A model generated the notes under the pieces. It was not told the DNA's origin, did not search any database, and saw only the letters and a program-made list of their open reading frames with translations. Position numbers and translations under genes: made by a program. Shown one piece after another: positions 6,426 to 11,557 of a DNA stretch of 11,557 bases. Positions within the stretch are counted from its first letter, which is position 1; each line of letters opens with the position of its first letter. The DNA comes from JBFHRB01 sp041591915 (GTDB lineage Bacteria; Actinomycetota; Nitriliruptoria; Nitriliruptorales; Nitriliruptoraceae): positions 1 through 11,557 of the forward strand of contig JBFHRB010000097.1 in NCBI GenBank assembly GCA_041591915.1, written 5' to 3'.

Positions 6426-7383
6426 CCGGCTCGAGCTCCTCGACGTCGGGCGCATCGCCGTCGTGCTCGGCGTTGATCGCCCCTCCGACGAGGATGATCC
6501 CCGCGGTGATCGCGAGCAGGACCATGGTCGCCAGGAAGCCACCCAGGACGGCCCCGACCGCCGCGGCGGACCCGGTGAAGCCCAGCCCCGGTGCGGCGGA
6601 CAGGGTGACGCGGTAGAGCACGATCGCGAGGGCGAGGCCACCGGTGGCGATGACCGCCCCGGGCAGGTCCCGGACCCACCGCCCATGCCCCCGTCGGGCG
6701 AAGTGGTACAGGGCCGCGAGGCCGCTCACGAGGCCCGCCACGAGTACCACCCAGCGAAGGACACCCCACGCCGCCACCGCCGCCGTCCCGATCCCCAGGC
6801 TGTCGGCGACGTCGAGCCCGCGGCCGAGGAACGGACCAACGATGAACGCGGCGAGGGCGAAGCCGGCGATGACGATGAAGATCGCCGCGAACCCCACCGC
6901 AGCGAGTCGGTCGTGCCACCACGGCCGGTCCCGGTGCGTGCCGTACATGATGGTCAGCCCGCGGATCGCCGCACTGAAGCCCCGCGAGGCGAAGAAGAGC
7001 GTGAAGACCAGCGAGATGGACAGGGCCGCGTCACGGGCCTCGAACAGGCTGCCCACGATGTCGGTCAGGCCCGCCCTGGCATCGCCGGTGAAGGTGAGGC
7101 GGATCGCCGACTCGATGTTGGCCTGGACCTGGCCGGCGAGCGAGCCGTCCGCGGCTGCCAGCCACAGGTCGAGGCGCGCGACCACGGCGATGACCCCGCT
7201 CAGCAGCGGCACGAGTGCGAGCGCCGTGAAGAACGCGACCTCCGCCGAGAGGCCGATCACGCGCACCTGGTGCACCCGCCGGTAGACCGCCACGACCTCG
7301 TGGGCGAGGTCGGCTGGCAGGCGTGCCACGAGCCGGAGGAGCCCGGACTCGACCCCGGTCCGTTCAGGCGTGTCGTCAGGCAC
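6403..7383 (-). CDS. YihY/BrkB-family inner membrane protein
   Basis: 326-aa protein with about six membrane segments (roughly residues 47-69, 120-140, 162-184, 199-226, 243-260 and 276-303). Family landmarks are LSAEVAFFTALALVPL (45-60), ALYHFARR (224-231) with a basic stretch, RWVRDLPGAVIAT (235-247), and the closing helix ending GGAINAE (300-306). The family was once called ribonuclease BN and virulence factor BrkB; its biochemical role remains unsettled, with transport or envelope roles proposed. Both tails are charged: the C-terminus is acidic (EHDGDAPDVEELEPV). The GTG start lacks a Shine-Dalgarno sequence and overlaps the preceding 58-aa gene by 8 bases (GTGCCTGA), so it is probably translated by coupling. 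The 3' end overlaps the opposing polyprenyl synthase gene by 23 bases. Confidence 0.9.
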   Translation of the reverse strand: MPDDTPERTGVESGLLRLVARLPADLAHEVVAVYRRVHQVRVIGLSAEVAFFTALALVPLLSGVIAVVARLDLWLAAADGSLAGQVQANIESAIRLTFTGDARAGLTDIVGSLFEARDAALSISLVFTLFFASRGFSAAIRGLTIMYGTHRDRPWWHDRLAAVGFAAIFIVIAGFALAAFIVGPFLGRGLDVADSLGIGTAAVAAWGVLRWVVLVAGLVSGLAALYHFARRGHGRWVRDLPGAVIATGGLALAIVLYRVTLSAAPGLGFTGSAAAVGAVLGGFLATMVLLAITAGIILVGGAINAEHDGDAPDVEELEPVRPDAGR

Positions 7384-7552
7384 GCAGCAGGACCGCAGAC
7401 TGGGGCACTTCCAGGGCGGGGTCGTCCTGGAACTCGGCTATCCGCGGGAAGACCTGGGTGAACAGCAGGTACACGCCCACGAGGGCGAGGACGACGAGCA
7501 GCGCGACACGCACGGCGCGCGACGGCCCCCCGGTTGGCGGCTCGTCGGTCAT
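7376..7552 (-). CDS. 58-aa single-span membrane protein of unknown function
   Basis: Small gene between the sortase and BrkB-family genes. The product has a short polar N-terminus (MTDEPPTGGPSR), one membrane helix (about residues 14-34, VRVALLVVLALVGVYLLF) with positive charges before it, and a 24-residue outer tail containing QVFPRIAEFQDDPALEV. By the positive-inside rule the tail faces outward. Support for expression: GGGAGGA (7557-7563) sits 4 bases before the ATG, the gene lies 16 bases after the sortase stop, and its stop overlaps the BrkB GTG by 8 bases. It is thus the middle gene of a tight three-gene unit. I do not recognise a family. It might be a partner or accessory of the sortase or of the BrkB protein; that is inference from position only. 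Confidence 0.7.
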   Translation of the reverse strand: MTDEPPTGGPSRAVRVALLVVLALVGVYLLFTQVFPRIAEFQDDPALEVPQSAVLLRA

Positions 7553-7556
7553 CCGG

Positions 7557-7563
7557 TCCTCCC
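7557..7563 (-). promoter_or_regulatory. Ribosome binding site of the 58-aa membrane protein
   Basis: GGGAGGA on the minus strand, 4 bases before the ATG at 7552. It is the main evidence that this short frame is translated. Confidence 0.65.
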
Positions 7564-7568
7564 GCGGT

Positions 7569-8243
7569 TCAGATCTGCTCGGCGACAGTGTCGTCGACCA
7601 GCTCCCCGAAGACGATGAGGCGCTGCGAGGCCGAGAACCTCGGGTGGCACGTGGTCAGGGTGATCATGGGCCGGTTGAGCCCGAGCGGGTCAGGTCCGAC
7701 GACCCAGAGCGCCGTCGGGGCGACGACGCGCTGCTCGATCACCGAGTAGACCCACTTCCTGCGGTTGCGGTCGATGACGTGGATCTCGTCGCCCGGCTGG
7801 AGCTCGTCCAGGTTGTAGAACGGCGCCCCGTACGTCGTCCGGTGGCCGCTGACCGAGAAGTTGCCGTCCTCGCCGGGGTCCGCCGTGTCGGGGTAGTGGC
7901 CGGGCCCTCGGCGCAGGACGTCGAGGGACACCCCCTCGACCATGAAGAGCGGCTCCTCGTGCACGATCGGCTGGCTCGAACCCGGGCGCTCGAACCAGAT
8001 GACCGCATAGGCGTCGCCGGGGTCGAGCGGCGCCGCCTCGGCGTCGGCCTCGTCGCTCTCGAACGTCTCCCCGGGCAGGGCCTCGTCGATGGCCCCGAAC
8101 TCGAACTCGAACTCCTCGAGCAGTTGCTGCTGCGCCTGGCCGGTCTCGACGTTGGTGTAGAAGAGCAGGTAGACCAGGTACAGGATGATGACGACGCCGG
8201 TCGCGATGAGCGTCCAGCCGACGCCACGTATCACCTTGGTCAC
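7569..8243 (-). CDS. srtE: Class E sortase
   Basis: 224-aa membrane-anchored cysteine transpeptidase that links proteins with an LAxTG-like sorting signal to the cell wall or pilin partners. One N-terminal membrane segment (about residues 9-29, WTLIATGVVIILYLVYLLFY) is followed by an acidic, glutamine-rich linker (35-75) and the sortase beta-barrel. Catalytic residues are visible: His134 in SVSGHRTTYGAPF, Cys199 in TLTTCHPRFSASQR, and Arg208 just after it. GHRTTYGAPF and TLTTCHP are characteristic of the actinobacterial class E group. The GTG at 8243 is chosen over longer starts because GAGGAG (8250-8255) is 6 bases upstream and the membrane segment follows directly. It heads the unit with the 58-aa protein and BrkB genes and is divergent from crgA. 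No protein in the window carries an obvious LAxTG signal, so its substrates are elsewhere. Confidence 0.92.
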   Translation of the reverse strand: MTKVIRGVGWTLIATGVVIILYLVYLLFYTNVETGQAQQQLLEEFEFEFGAIDEALPGETFESDEADAEAAPLDPGDAYAVIWFERPGSSQPIVHEEPLFMVEGVSLDVLRRGPGHYPDTADPGEDGNFSVSGHRTTYGAPFYNLDELQPGDEIHVIDRNRRKWVYSVIEQRVVAPTALWVVGPDPLGLNRPMITLTTCHPRFSASQRLIVFGELVDDTVAEQI

Positions 8244-8441
8244 AGTGCGCTCCTCGCAACGGGCGCGGTCGAACGCGGGCACGTACACCGCAGCCGTGCC
8301 GTCACTGCAAGAGTAACGCCGTGGCCACCGGGTGCGTTCCGGCCGTGGAGTACCCTGTGACCCCGTCCGACGCCCGCTCCGTGGCCTCCACACGCCCCCG
8401 CAGCCGCCGCGACGCACGGGAAGCCCGACCCGGAGTCATCG
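8244..8441. other. Divergent promoter region between srtE and crgA
   Basis: 198 bases without a gene. Minus-strand TACTCT (8315-8310) and plus-strand TACCCT (8351-8356) both fit the TANNNT -10 pattern and point outward, giving leaders of roughly 60 and 80 bases. No matching -35 boxes are clear. GGAG (8432-8435) is the crgA ribosome site. Confidence 0.3.
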
Positions 8442-8714
8442 ATGCCAGAGAGCAAGCACCGCCGCAAGGGCAAGGTCCGCCCGCGCCCGACCCGTTCCGC
8501 ACCGCCGGTCAAGAACCCCGCGCCGTCACCGAACTGGATCCCGGCGACGGGCGTGGGGCTGATCATCGGCGGGGTCGCCATCATCCTCCTGGGGTACCTG
8601 GACTTCGTGCAGACCCGCACCGCCGGCCTCCCCGCCCTGGGGTCCAACTGGCCACTCGTGTTCGGCTTCATCCTGCTCACGGCCGGCTTCGGGTTCCTGA
8701 CGCGCTGGCGGTGA
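8442..8714 (+). CDS. crgA: Cell division protein CrgA
   Basis: 90-aa small membrane protein of the actinobacterial CrgA family, a divisome component that in mycobacteria contacts FtsZ, FtsI and FtsQ and in Streptomyces controls septation. The architecture fits: a basic N-terminus beginning MPESKHRRKGK (family: MPKSK), a proline-rich stretch with NPAPSPNW (25-32), two membrane helices (about 33-54 and 69-86) joined by a short loop with LGSNW, and the terminal TRWR, like the family's final WR/WH. The length is normal. GGAG lies 6 bases before the ATG. It is divergent from the class E sortase gene, a neighbour it often has in actinobacteria, and is followed after 3 bases by the FmdB-type gene, so these two likely share a transcript. 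Confidence 0.92.
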   Translation: MPESKHRRKGKVRPRPTRSAPPVKNPAPSPNWIPATGVGLIIGGVAIILLGYLDFVQTRTAGLPALGSNWPLVFGFILLTAGFGFLTRWR

Positions 8715-8717
8715 CGG

Positions 8718-8978
8718 GTGCCGGTCTACGAGTACGTCTGCGAAGCGTGCGGCAGCCAGCTCGACCGCCTGCTCCCCCACACCGAGGCCGACGATCCGGG
8801 GCCGTGCCCCTCGTGTGACGGTGGCCTCCGCCGGCGCTTCAGCCGGGTCGCCGTCAAGCTCGAGGGCTGGGGCTTCAGCCGCAACGACGCGCTCGTGTCC
8901 GACCGTCCCGGTGGCCGCAACGACTGGAAGGCGGTCAAGGAGCGGGCCGAGAAGCTGAGCGACACCGGGGAGCTGTGA
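8718..8978 (+). CDS. FmdB-family zinc ribbon protein
   Basis: 86-aa cytoplasmic protein with the FmdB/CxxC regulatory-type zinc ribbon: MPVYEYVCEACG gives C8 and C11, and GPCPSCDGGLRRRF gives C30 and C33, the four zinc ligands. The following VAVKLEGWGFSRND matches the conserved region after the ribbon (usually FKGSGFYxTD). The basic C-terminal helix (WKAVKERAEKL) is also typical. The founding member was named as a putative regulator of formamidase/amidase genes in methylotrophs, but most members have no proven role. The GTG start is 3 bases after the crgA stop. The gene ends 21 bases before the convergent zinc-ribbon membrane protein, with only a weak CCCG/CGGG stem between them. Confidence 0.88.
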   Translation: MPVYEYVCEACGSQLDRLLPHTEADDPGPCPSCDGGLRRRFSRVAVKLEGWGFSRNDALVSDRPGGRNDWKAVKERAEKLSDTGEL

Positions 8979-8999
8979 TCCCGCTCACGGGTCCGGGGC

Positions 9000-9323
9000 T
9001 CAGCTTCGGGCGATCTCCGTCCTTGCGTGCATCTTCGTGCCACAGTGGCGGGGCGCGGTGCCCGATCCCTTGACGACGAGCAGCAGCTCGGTCCCGCACT
9101 CCTCGCACCAGTAGAGGGTCCGGTCCTCGGGAGCCACCGGCACCGGCGTGTTCACCGGCATGTCGGCGCCGTGCGCGCCGCCCTGGAACGAGCGCATGGT
9201 CGCGAGGCCCCACGCGGCCACGGTGAGCCCCAGCAGCGGCGCGAGGACGAACTTCCACTCGACGACGCCGATCACGGCCAGGGCCGACCCGACGAGGAGC
9301 AACAGCAGCACGATGCGTCGCAT
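9000..9323 (-). CDS. Small membrane protein with C-terminal zinc ribbon, unknown function
   Basis: 107-aa protein. Residues 1-20 and about 25-42 form two hydrophobic segments (VLLLLLVGSALAVIGV and FVLAPLLGLTVAAWGL) separated by EWK. A linker (MRSFQGGAHGADMPVNTPVPVAPEDR) leads to a zinc-ribbon-like domain: YWCEECGTELLLV has C73 and C76, and PRHCGTKMHA has His93, Cys94 and His99 as possible further ligands. Both termini would be on the same side of the membrane, most likely cytoplasmic. I know no firm function; the domain could bind metal, protein or nucleic acid. The ATG at 9323 is chosen because the membrane segments begin there and GGAG lies 8 bases upstream. It lies 32 bases after the thiolase stop on the same strand, so the two are likely co-transcribed. 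Confidence 0.75.
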   Translation of the reverse strand: MRRIVLLLLLVGSALAVIGVVEWKFVLAPLLGLTVAAWGLATMRSFQGGAHGADMPVNTPVPVAPEDRTLYWCEECGTELLLVVKGSGTAPRHCGTKMHARTEIARS

Positions 9324-9355
9324 CAGCGGTGCTCCGTCCTCGCCTCGGGGTCGGG

Positions 9356-10552
9356 TCAGGTGAGGCGCTCGATGATGGTGGCGTTGGCCATGCCCCCACC
9401 CTCGCACATGGTCTGCAGCCCGTAACGCCCACCCCGTTGCTCGAGCGCGCTCACGAGCGTGGTCATCAGCCGCGCGCCAGAGGCACCGAGCGGGTGGCCG
9501 AGGGCGATGGCCCCGCCGTTGACGTTGACCTTGTCGAGGTCGGCGCCGGTCTCGGCCTGCCACGCCAGCACGACGGGCGCGAAGGCCTCGTTCACCTCGA
9601 ACACGTCGATGTCGTCGATGCTGAGCCCGGCCCGCTCCAGGACCTTCCTGGTCGCCGGGATGACGCCGGTGAGCATGAAGATCGGGTCGTCGGCGGCGAC
9701 GCTCATCGCGTGGAAGCGCGCCTTCGGCTGCAGGCCGAGCTCCTCCGCCTTCGAGCGCTCCATGATGAGCAGGGCCGCCGCACCGTCGGAGATCTGTGAG
9801 GCGCTACCAGCGGTCACGACCCAGTTGATCTCGGGGAAGCGCTCCTCGAGCGCCGGGTCCTGGAAGGCCGGGCGCAGGTTGCCGAGCGTCTCGACGGTGG
9901 TGCCGGGGCGCATGCCCTCGTCGACCGTCATCTCCTCGACGCCGTCCTCCGTCTCGACCTTGACCGGCAGGATCTCGCCGGTGAACCGGCCGGCCTTGGT
10001 GGCCTCGATGGCGCGTCGGTGGGACTCCGCCGAGAGCTCGTCGAGCTGCTCGCGCGTGAGGCCCCACTTGGCGGCGATCAGCTCCGCCGAGATGCCCTGC
10101 GGCACGAGGCCGCCCTCGTAGCGCTCGGGCAGCTTCTGGCCGAACGGGTTCGCGCCCATCGTGGACGAGAACATGGGCACGCGGCTCATGACCTCGACGC
10201 CGCAGGCGATGGCCACGTCGTACGCACCGGAGATGACGCCCTGTGCGGCGAAGTGCGCCGCCTGCTGCGACGAGCCGCACTGCCGGTCGATCGTCGTCGC
10301 GGGCACCGACTCGGGGAAGCCCGCTGCCAGCACGGCGTTGCGGCCGACGTTGAAGGCCTGCTCGCCCGCCTGGGACACGCAGCCCGTGATCACGTCGTCG
10401 ACCAGCGCGGGGTCGACGCCCGCGCGATCCACCACGGCACGCAGGGTCTCGGCGAGGAGGTCGACCGGATGCCAGCCGCTGAGCCTGCCCTGCCCGGGCT
10501 TGCCACGGCCGACCGGTGTGCGGACGGCTTCGACGATGACGGCTTCGCGCAT
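9356..10552 (-). CDS. Acetyl-CoA acyltransferase (degradative thiolase, FadA5/FadA-like)
   Basis: 398-aa thiolase. It cleaves 3-ketoacyl-CoA with CoA to release acetyl-CoA, or condenses in reverse. Catalytic residues are all present: the nucleophile Cys92 in IDRQCGSSQQA, NEAFAPV (321-327), the His353 loop GGAIALGHPLGASG (346-359), and Cys383 in MCEGGGMANATIIERL. The N-terminus MREAVIVEAVRTPVG is standard for the family. QCGSSQQA, GISAELIAAKWG and the overall length resemble actinobacterial degradative thiolases, including steroid side-chain FadA5-type enzymes, but the substrate cannot be assigned. The ATG at 10552 begins the conserved fold; a GAGG lies about 10 bases upstream. No hydratase or dehydrogenase partner is in the window. 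It precedes the zinc-ribbon membrane gene and follows tandem hairpins, so it probably has its own promoter (TACCCT at 10609-10604 is a weak candidate). Confidence 0.94.
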   Translation of the reverse strand: MREAVIVEAVRTPVGRGKPGQGRLSGWHPVDLLAETLRAVVDRAGVDPALVDDVITGCVSQAGEQAFNVGRNAVLAAGFPESVPATTIDRQCGSSQQAAHFAAQGVISGAYDVAIACGVEVMSRVPMFSSTMGANPFGQKLPERYEGGLVPQGISAELIAAKWGLTREQLDELSAESHRRAIEATKAGRFTGEILPVKVETEDGVEEMTVDEGMRPGTTVETLGNLRPAFQDPALEERFPEINWVVTAGSASQISDGAAALLIMERSKAEELGLQPKARFHAMSVAADDPIFMLTGVIPATRKVLERAGLSIDDIDVFEVNEAFAPVVLAWQAETGADLDKVNVNGGAIALGHPLGASGARLMTTLVSALEQRGGRYGLQTMCEGGGMANATIIERLT

Positions 10553-10603
10553 GGAGGACGACCTCGAGGTTCGACGGGCGCCGCTGGGCCGCGGGCCGGT
10601 CCG

Positions 10604-10609
10604 AGGGTA
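10604..10609 (-). promoter_or_regulatory. Candidate -10 element of the thiolase gene
   Basis: TACCCT on the minus strand fits TANNNT, about 50 bases before the thiolase ATG and just after the tandem hairpins. No clear -35 box is seen. Confidence 0.2.
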
Positions 10610-10652
10610 CCGCGAGAGCGACCCCCTTCTCGTGGGTCAGGCGAGCCACCGA

Positions 10653-10668
10653 CACCTCTGGGGAGGTG
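10653..10668 (-). terminator. Second hairpin of a tandem pair upstream of the thiolase
   Basis: CACCTC (10653-10658) pairs with GAGGTG (10663-10668) around a 4-base loop. It directly follows the larger hairpin on the minus strand, so it may reinforce termination. Confidence 0.35.
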
Positions 10669-10672
10669 AACC

Positions 10673-10705
10673 GTTCCGGAGCGGACACCCCGCCCGCTCC
10701 GGAAC
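10673..10705 (-). terminator. Strong 12-bp hairpin, probable terminator of the 40-aa membrane protein gene
   Basis: GTTCCGGAGCGG (10673-10684) pairs perfectly with CCGCTCCGGAAC (10694-10705) around a 9-base loop. It begins 7 bases after the small gene's stop codon. There is no T-tract, as often in high-GC genomes. It supports the small gene being its own transcription unit. Confidence 0.6.
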
Positions 10706-10712
10706 CCCTGGT

Positions 10713-10835
10713 TCAGTAGGAGGATGCCTTCACACCCCAGGCCAGGAGCAGGACGGCGCTCATCGCGATGAGCACGTAGCCCGCAACCGGGTACTGGACC
10801 GTGAAGATCTCCCAGATGCTGCTCAGCATCTCCAC
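10713..10835 (-). CDS. 40-aa single-span membrane microprotein of unknown function
   Basis: Very short gene with unusually good translation signals. Its GTG at 10835 is 6 bases after a full AGGAGGT ribosome site, and a strong hairpin follows the stop. The product starts MEMLSSIWEIFTVQYPVAG, an amphipathic lead-in with WEIF, then has one membrane helix (about residues 18-35, AGYVLIAMSAVLLLAWGV) and ends KASSY. An alternative ATG at 10829 would drop two residues but sits 12 bases from the ribosome site. I recognise no family. Its size and shape resemble small membrane subunits or regulators of larger membrane complexes, but no partner is evident; the adjacent thiolase is soluble. A 15-base palindrome lies about 50 bases upstream and may be an operator. 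Confidence 0.65.
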   Translation of the reverse strand: MEMLSSIWEIFTVQYPVAGYVLIAMSAVLLLAWGVKASSY

Positions 10836-10840
10836 GGCAA

Positions 10841-10848
10841 CACCTCCT
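10841..10848 (-). promoter_or_regulatory. Near-perfect Shine-Dalgarno of the 40-aa microprotein
   Basis: CAGGAGGTG on the minus strand contains AGGAGGT, the best ribosome site in the window. Its position selects the GTG at 10835 over the ATG at 10829. Confidence 0.75.
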
Positions 10849-10886
10849 GTGCTACTGCAGGCCCAGATCGCGTGACTTGCGCACGA

Positions 10887-10901
10887 ACGGGACCGTCCCG
10901 T
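10887..10901. promoter_or_regulatory. 15-base palindrome, candidate operator
   Basis: ACGGGAC-C-GTCCCGT: perfect 7-base arms around one central base, about 52 bases upstream of the microprotein start. The size and symmetry fit a dimeric repressor site, but no regulator is known for it. Confidence 0.35.
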
Positions 10902-10944
10902 CCTATCGGCACCGCGAGTGGTCCGCTTGAGCCGTTGCCACCCC

Positions 10945-10972
10945 CCTCCGGGCGGAGGAGTCCCTCCGGAGG
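10945..10972. repeat. Nested CCTCCG/CGGAGG inverted repeats
   Basis: CCTCCG (10945-10950) pairs with CGGAGG (10953-10958), and a 10-base palindrome CCTCCGGAGG follows at 10963-10972. Several alternative pairings are possible between the four half-sites. It lies in the divergent region between the microprotein and the right-edge membrane gene; it could be a regulatory site or leader structure. Confidence 0.4.
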
Positions 10973-11069
10973 CCGCACTCTGCGTGGTCATTCGCGGCCC
11001 CGTTCATAGGCCGAAATGGCCATGACGAGAACCACCCGCCTTCGCCTCCCATCCGCTTCTGGCTGTCCG

Positions 11070-11075
11070 TATCGT
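11070..11075 (+). promoter_or_regulatory. Candidate -10 element of the right-edge membrane protein gene
   Basis: TATCGT fits TANNNT and would start transcription near 11082, immediately before the perfect hairpin at 11084-11106. No -35 match is clear. Confidence 0.3.
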
Positions 11076-11083
11076 TCGATGTG

Positions 11084-11106
11084 TCCACGCGGAGCAGCCG
11101 CGTGGA
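11084..11106 (+). promoter_or_regulatory. Perfect 9-bp hairpin in the leader of the right-edge gene
   Basis: TCCACGCGG (11084-11092) pairs with CCGCGTGGA (11098-11106) around AGCAG. It ends 25 bases before the ATG at 11132. If the predicted -10 is right, it would be the 5' end of the mRNA, where it could stabilise the transcript; as DNA it could be an operator. Confidence 0.45.
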
Positions 11107-11131
11107 TGCGCTGCATGACTTCGGGGGAAGC

Positions 11132-11557
11132 ATGCCGAAGAAGGCTGCCGTGGTGACGTGGTTCCAGGGATCGTCGGCCGGGACCATGCTCATCGCCGTG
11201 CGCGTCTTCGGGGCCGCGGGGGTCGTCGCCGCCGTCTGGGCACTCGGCGTGGGGACGACCGGTGGGCGCGTGGGCATGTCCCTGGCGCTCGGCATCAACG
11301 TCGTGGTGGCCCTCGCGGCCTTCCGCGACCGACAGCACGACCGCCTCGTGCCCCTCGACGTCCTCACGCTCGCGGCGATCGTCATCGCGCTGCCGACGCT
11401 GCACGTCGCGGGCATGGTCGGCCTGCTCATCCTGACGACCCGCATCGCCGTGGAGTTCGGCCTGCTGCCCGGCGTGGGATCCGGTGCCGTCACGATCGGC
11501 ATCGTCCTGGCCTCCAACGCGTTGGTGCCCAGCGACCGAGCCCTCGACGTGCCGACC
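11132..11557 (+). CDS. N-terminal part of a multi-spanning membrane protein (runs off the right edge)
   Basis: 142 open codons from the ATG at 11132 to the window end. The start MPKKAAVVTWFQG is preceded by GGGGGAAG (11123-11130). About five hydrophobic segments are visible (residues 18-39, 47-64, 76-90, 92-105 and 117-133), joined by short loops; the second loop is charged (FRDRQHDRLVPLD, 64-76). No catalytic domain is reached. The layout resembles the N-terminal membrane sensor of a histidine kinase or diguanylate cyclase, but a transporter or plain integral membrane protein is equally possible, and the ending decides it. It is divergent from the microprotein gene across a repeat-rich gap and carries a hairpin in its leader. 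Confidence 0.7.
   Translation, partial: MPKKAAVVTWFQGSSAGTMLIAVRVFGAAGVVAAVWALGVGTTGGRVGMSLALGINVVVALAAFRDRQHDRLVPLDVLTLAAIVIALPTLHVAGMVGLLILTTRIAVEFGLLPGVGSGAVTIGIVLASNALVPSDRALDVPT

Larger units (their letters stand above)
10836..11131. other. Divergent intergenic region rich in inverted repeats
   Basis: About 300 bases between the microprotein and the right-edge membrane gene, with no credible gene. It holds, in order, the microprotein ribosome site, a 15-base palindrome, nested CCTCCG repeats, a candidate plus-strand -10 and a 9-bp leader hairpin. This density of dyad symmetry is higher than in the window's other gaps. Confidence 0.5.

Noticed and set aside
5286..6686. Long open minus-strand frame extending the ligase gene upstream through the polyprenyl synthase
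   Set aside because: It is antisense to a clear prenyltransferase, has no recognisable domain, and reflects high-GC codon bias. The ligase fold begins near 5285.
8979..8999. Bidirectional terminator between the FmdB-type and zinc-ribbon membrane genes
   Set aside because: Only a 4-bp CCCG/CGGG stem is present in the 21-base gap, too weak to call.
9356..10552. Plus-strand frames opposite the thiolase
   Set aside because: They are shadows of a gene with complete catalytic motifs and show no domain or start signals of their own.
10903..11517. Minus-strand frames across the right end of the window
   Set aside because: They are serine/threonine/arginine-rich shadows opposite the hydrophobic membrane protein and lack start signals.
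1..11557. Mobile element, toxin-antitoxin, defence island or biosynthetic cluster
   Set aside because: No transposase, integrase, direct-repeat ends, nuclease/antitoxin pair or megasynthase is visible. The single ligase-like protein is not enough for a biosynthetic cluster.

Overview
This window is high-GC DNA with dense, mostly co-directional gene clusters, frequent GTG starts and several start/stop overlaps. Two genes point to Actinomycetota: crgA (8442-8714), an actinobacterial divisome protein, and a class E sortase (7569-8243). Nothing fixes the genus; a deep-branching actinobacterial lineage is plausible but is inference only. I see no rRNA, tRNA, insertion sequence, phage gene or CRISPR array. 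This looks like ordinary chromosomal, largely housekeeping sequence with several under-described small genes.

Layout, left to right. (1) 1-829, minus strand: the first 42 codons of a Tat-exported protein that runs off the left edge, then a DUF7282-type lipoprotein with a repetitive acidic tail and a strong hairpin after its stop. (2) 1131-3262, plus strand: an M50 site-2 protease overlapping (ATGA) a PDZ/Lon-type (S16) membrane-anchored protease. (3) 3259-5285, minus strand: an AMP-binding synthetase-like protein lacking its whole C-terminal domain, coupled by TGATG to a PabA/TrpG glutamine amidotransferase. This pair meets the protease pair at a shared CTAG where both stop codons overlap. 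(4) 5358-6425, plus: a trans-polyprenyl diphosphate synthase. (5) 6403-8243, minus: class E sortase, a 58-aa single-span membrane protein, and a YihY/BrkB membrane protein. (6) 8442-8978, plus: crgA and an FmdB-type zinc ribbon protein. (7) 9000-10835, minus: a 40-aa membrane microprotein, tandem hairpins, a thiolase, and a small membrane protein with a zinc ribbon. (8) 11132 to the right edge, plus: the start of a multi-spanning membrane protein preceded by a leader hairpin.

How the genes may work together. The two membrane proteases are probably co-translated and could act on the same envelope substrates (inference). CrgA, sortase E and PabA are often neighbours in actinobacteria; here PabA is close by but separated from the other two by BrkB and isoprenoid genes. 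The polyprenyl synthase supplies isoprenoid chains (quinone, carotenoid or lipid-carrier precursors). The thiolase is a fatty-acid or steroid side-chain type degradative enzyme.

The most unusual items are the C-terminally truncated AMP-ligase with an altered P-loop fused operonically to PabA, the paired membrane proteases, and the two tiny membrane proteins (58 and 40 aa). I do not see evidence for a clearly new defence or mobile system.
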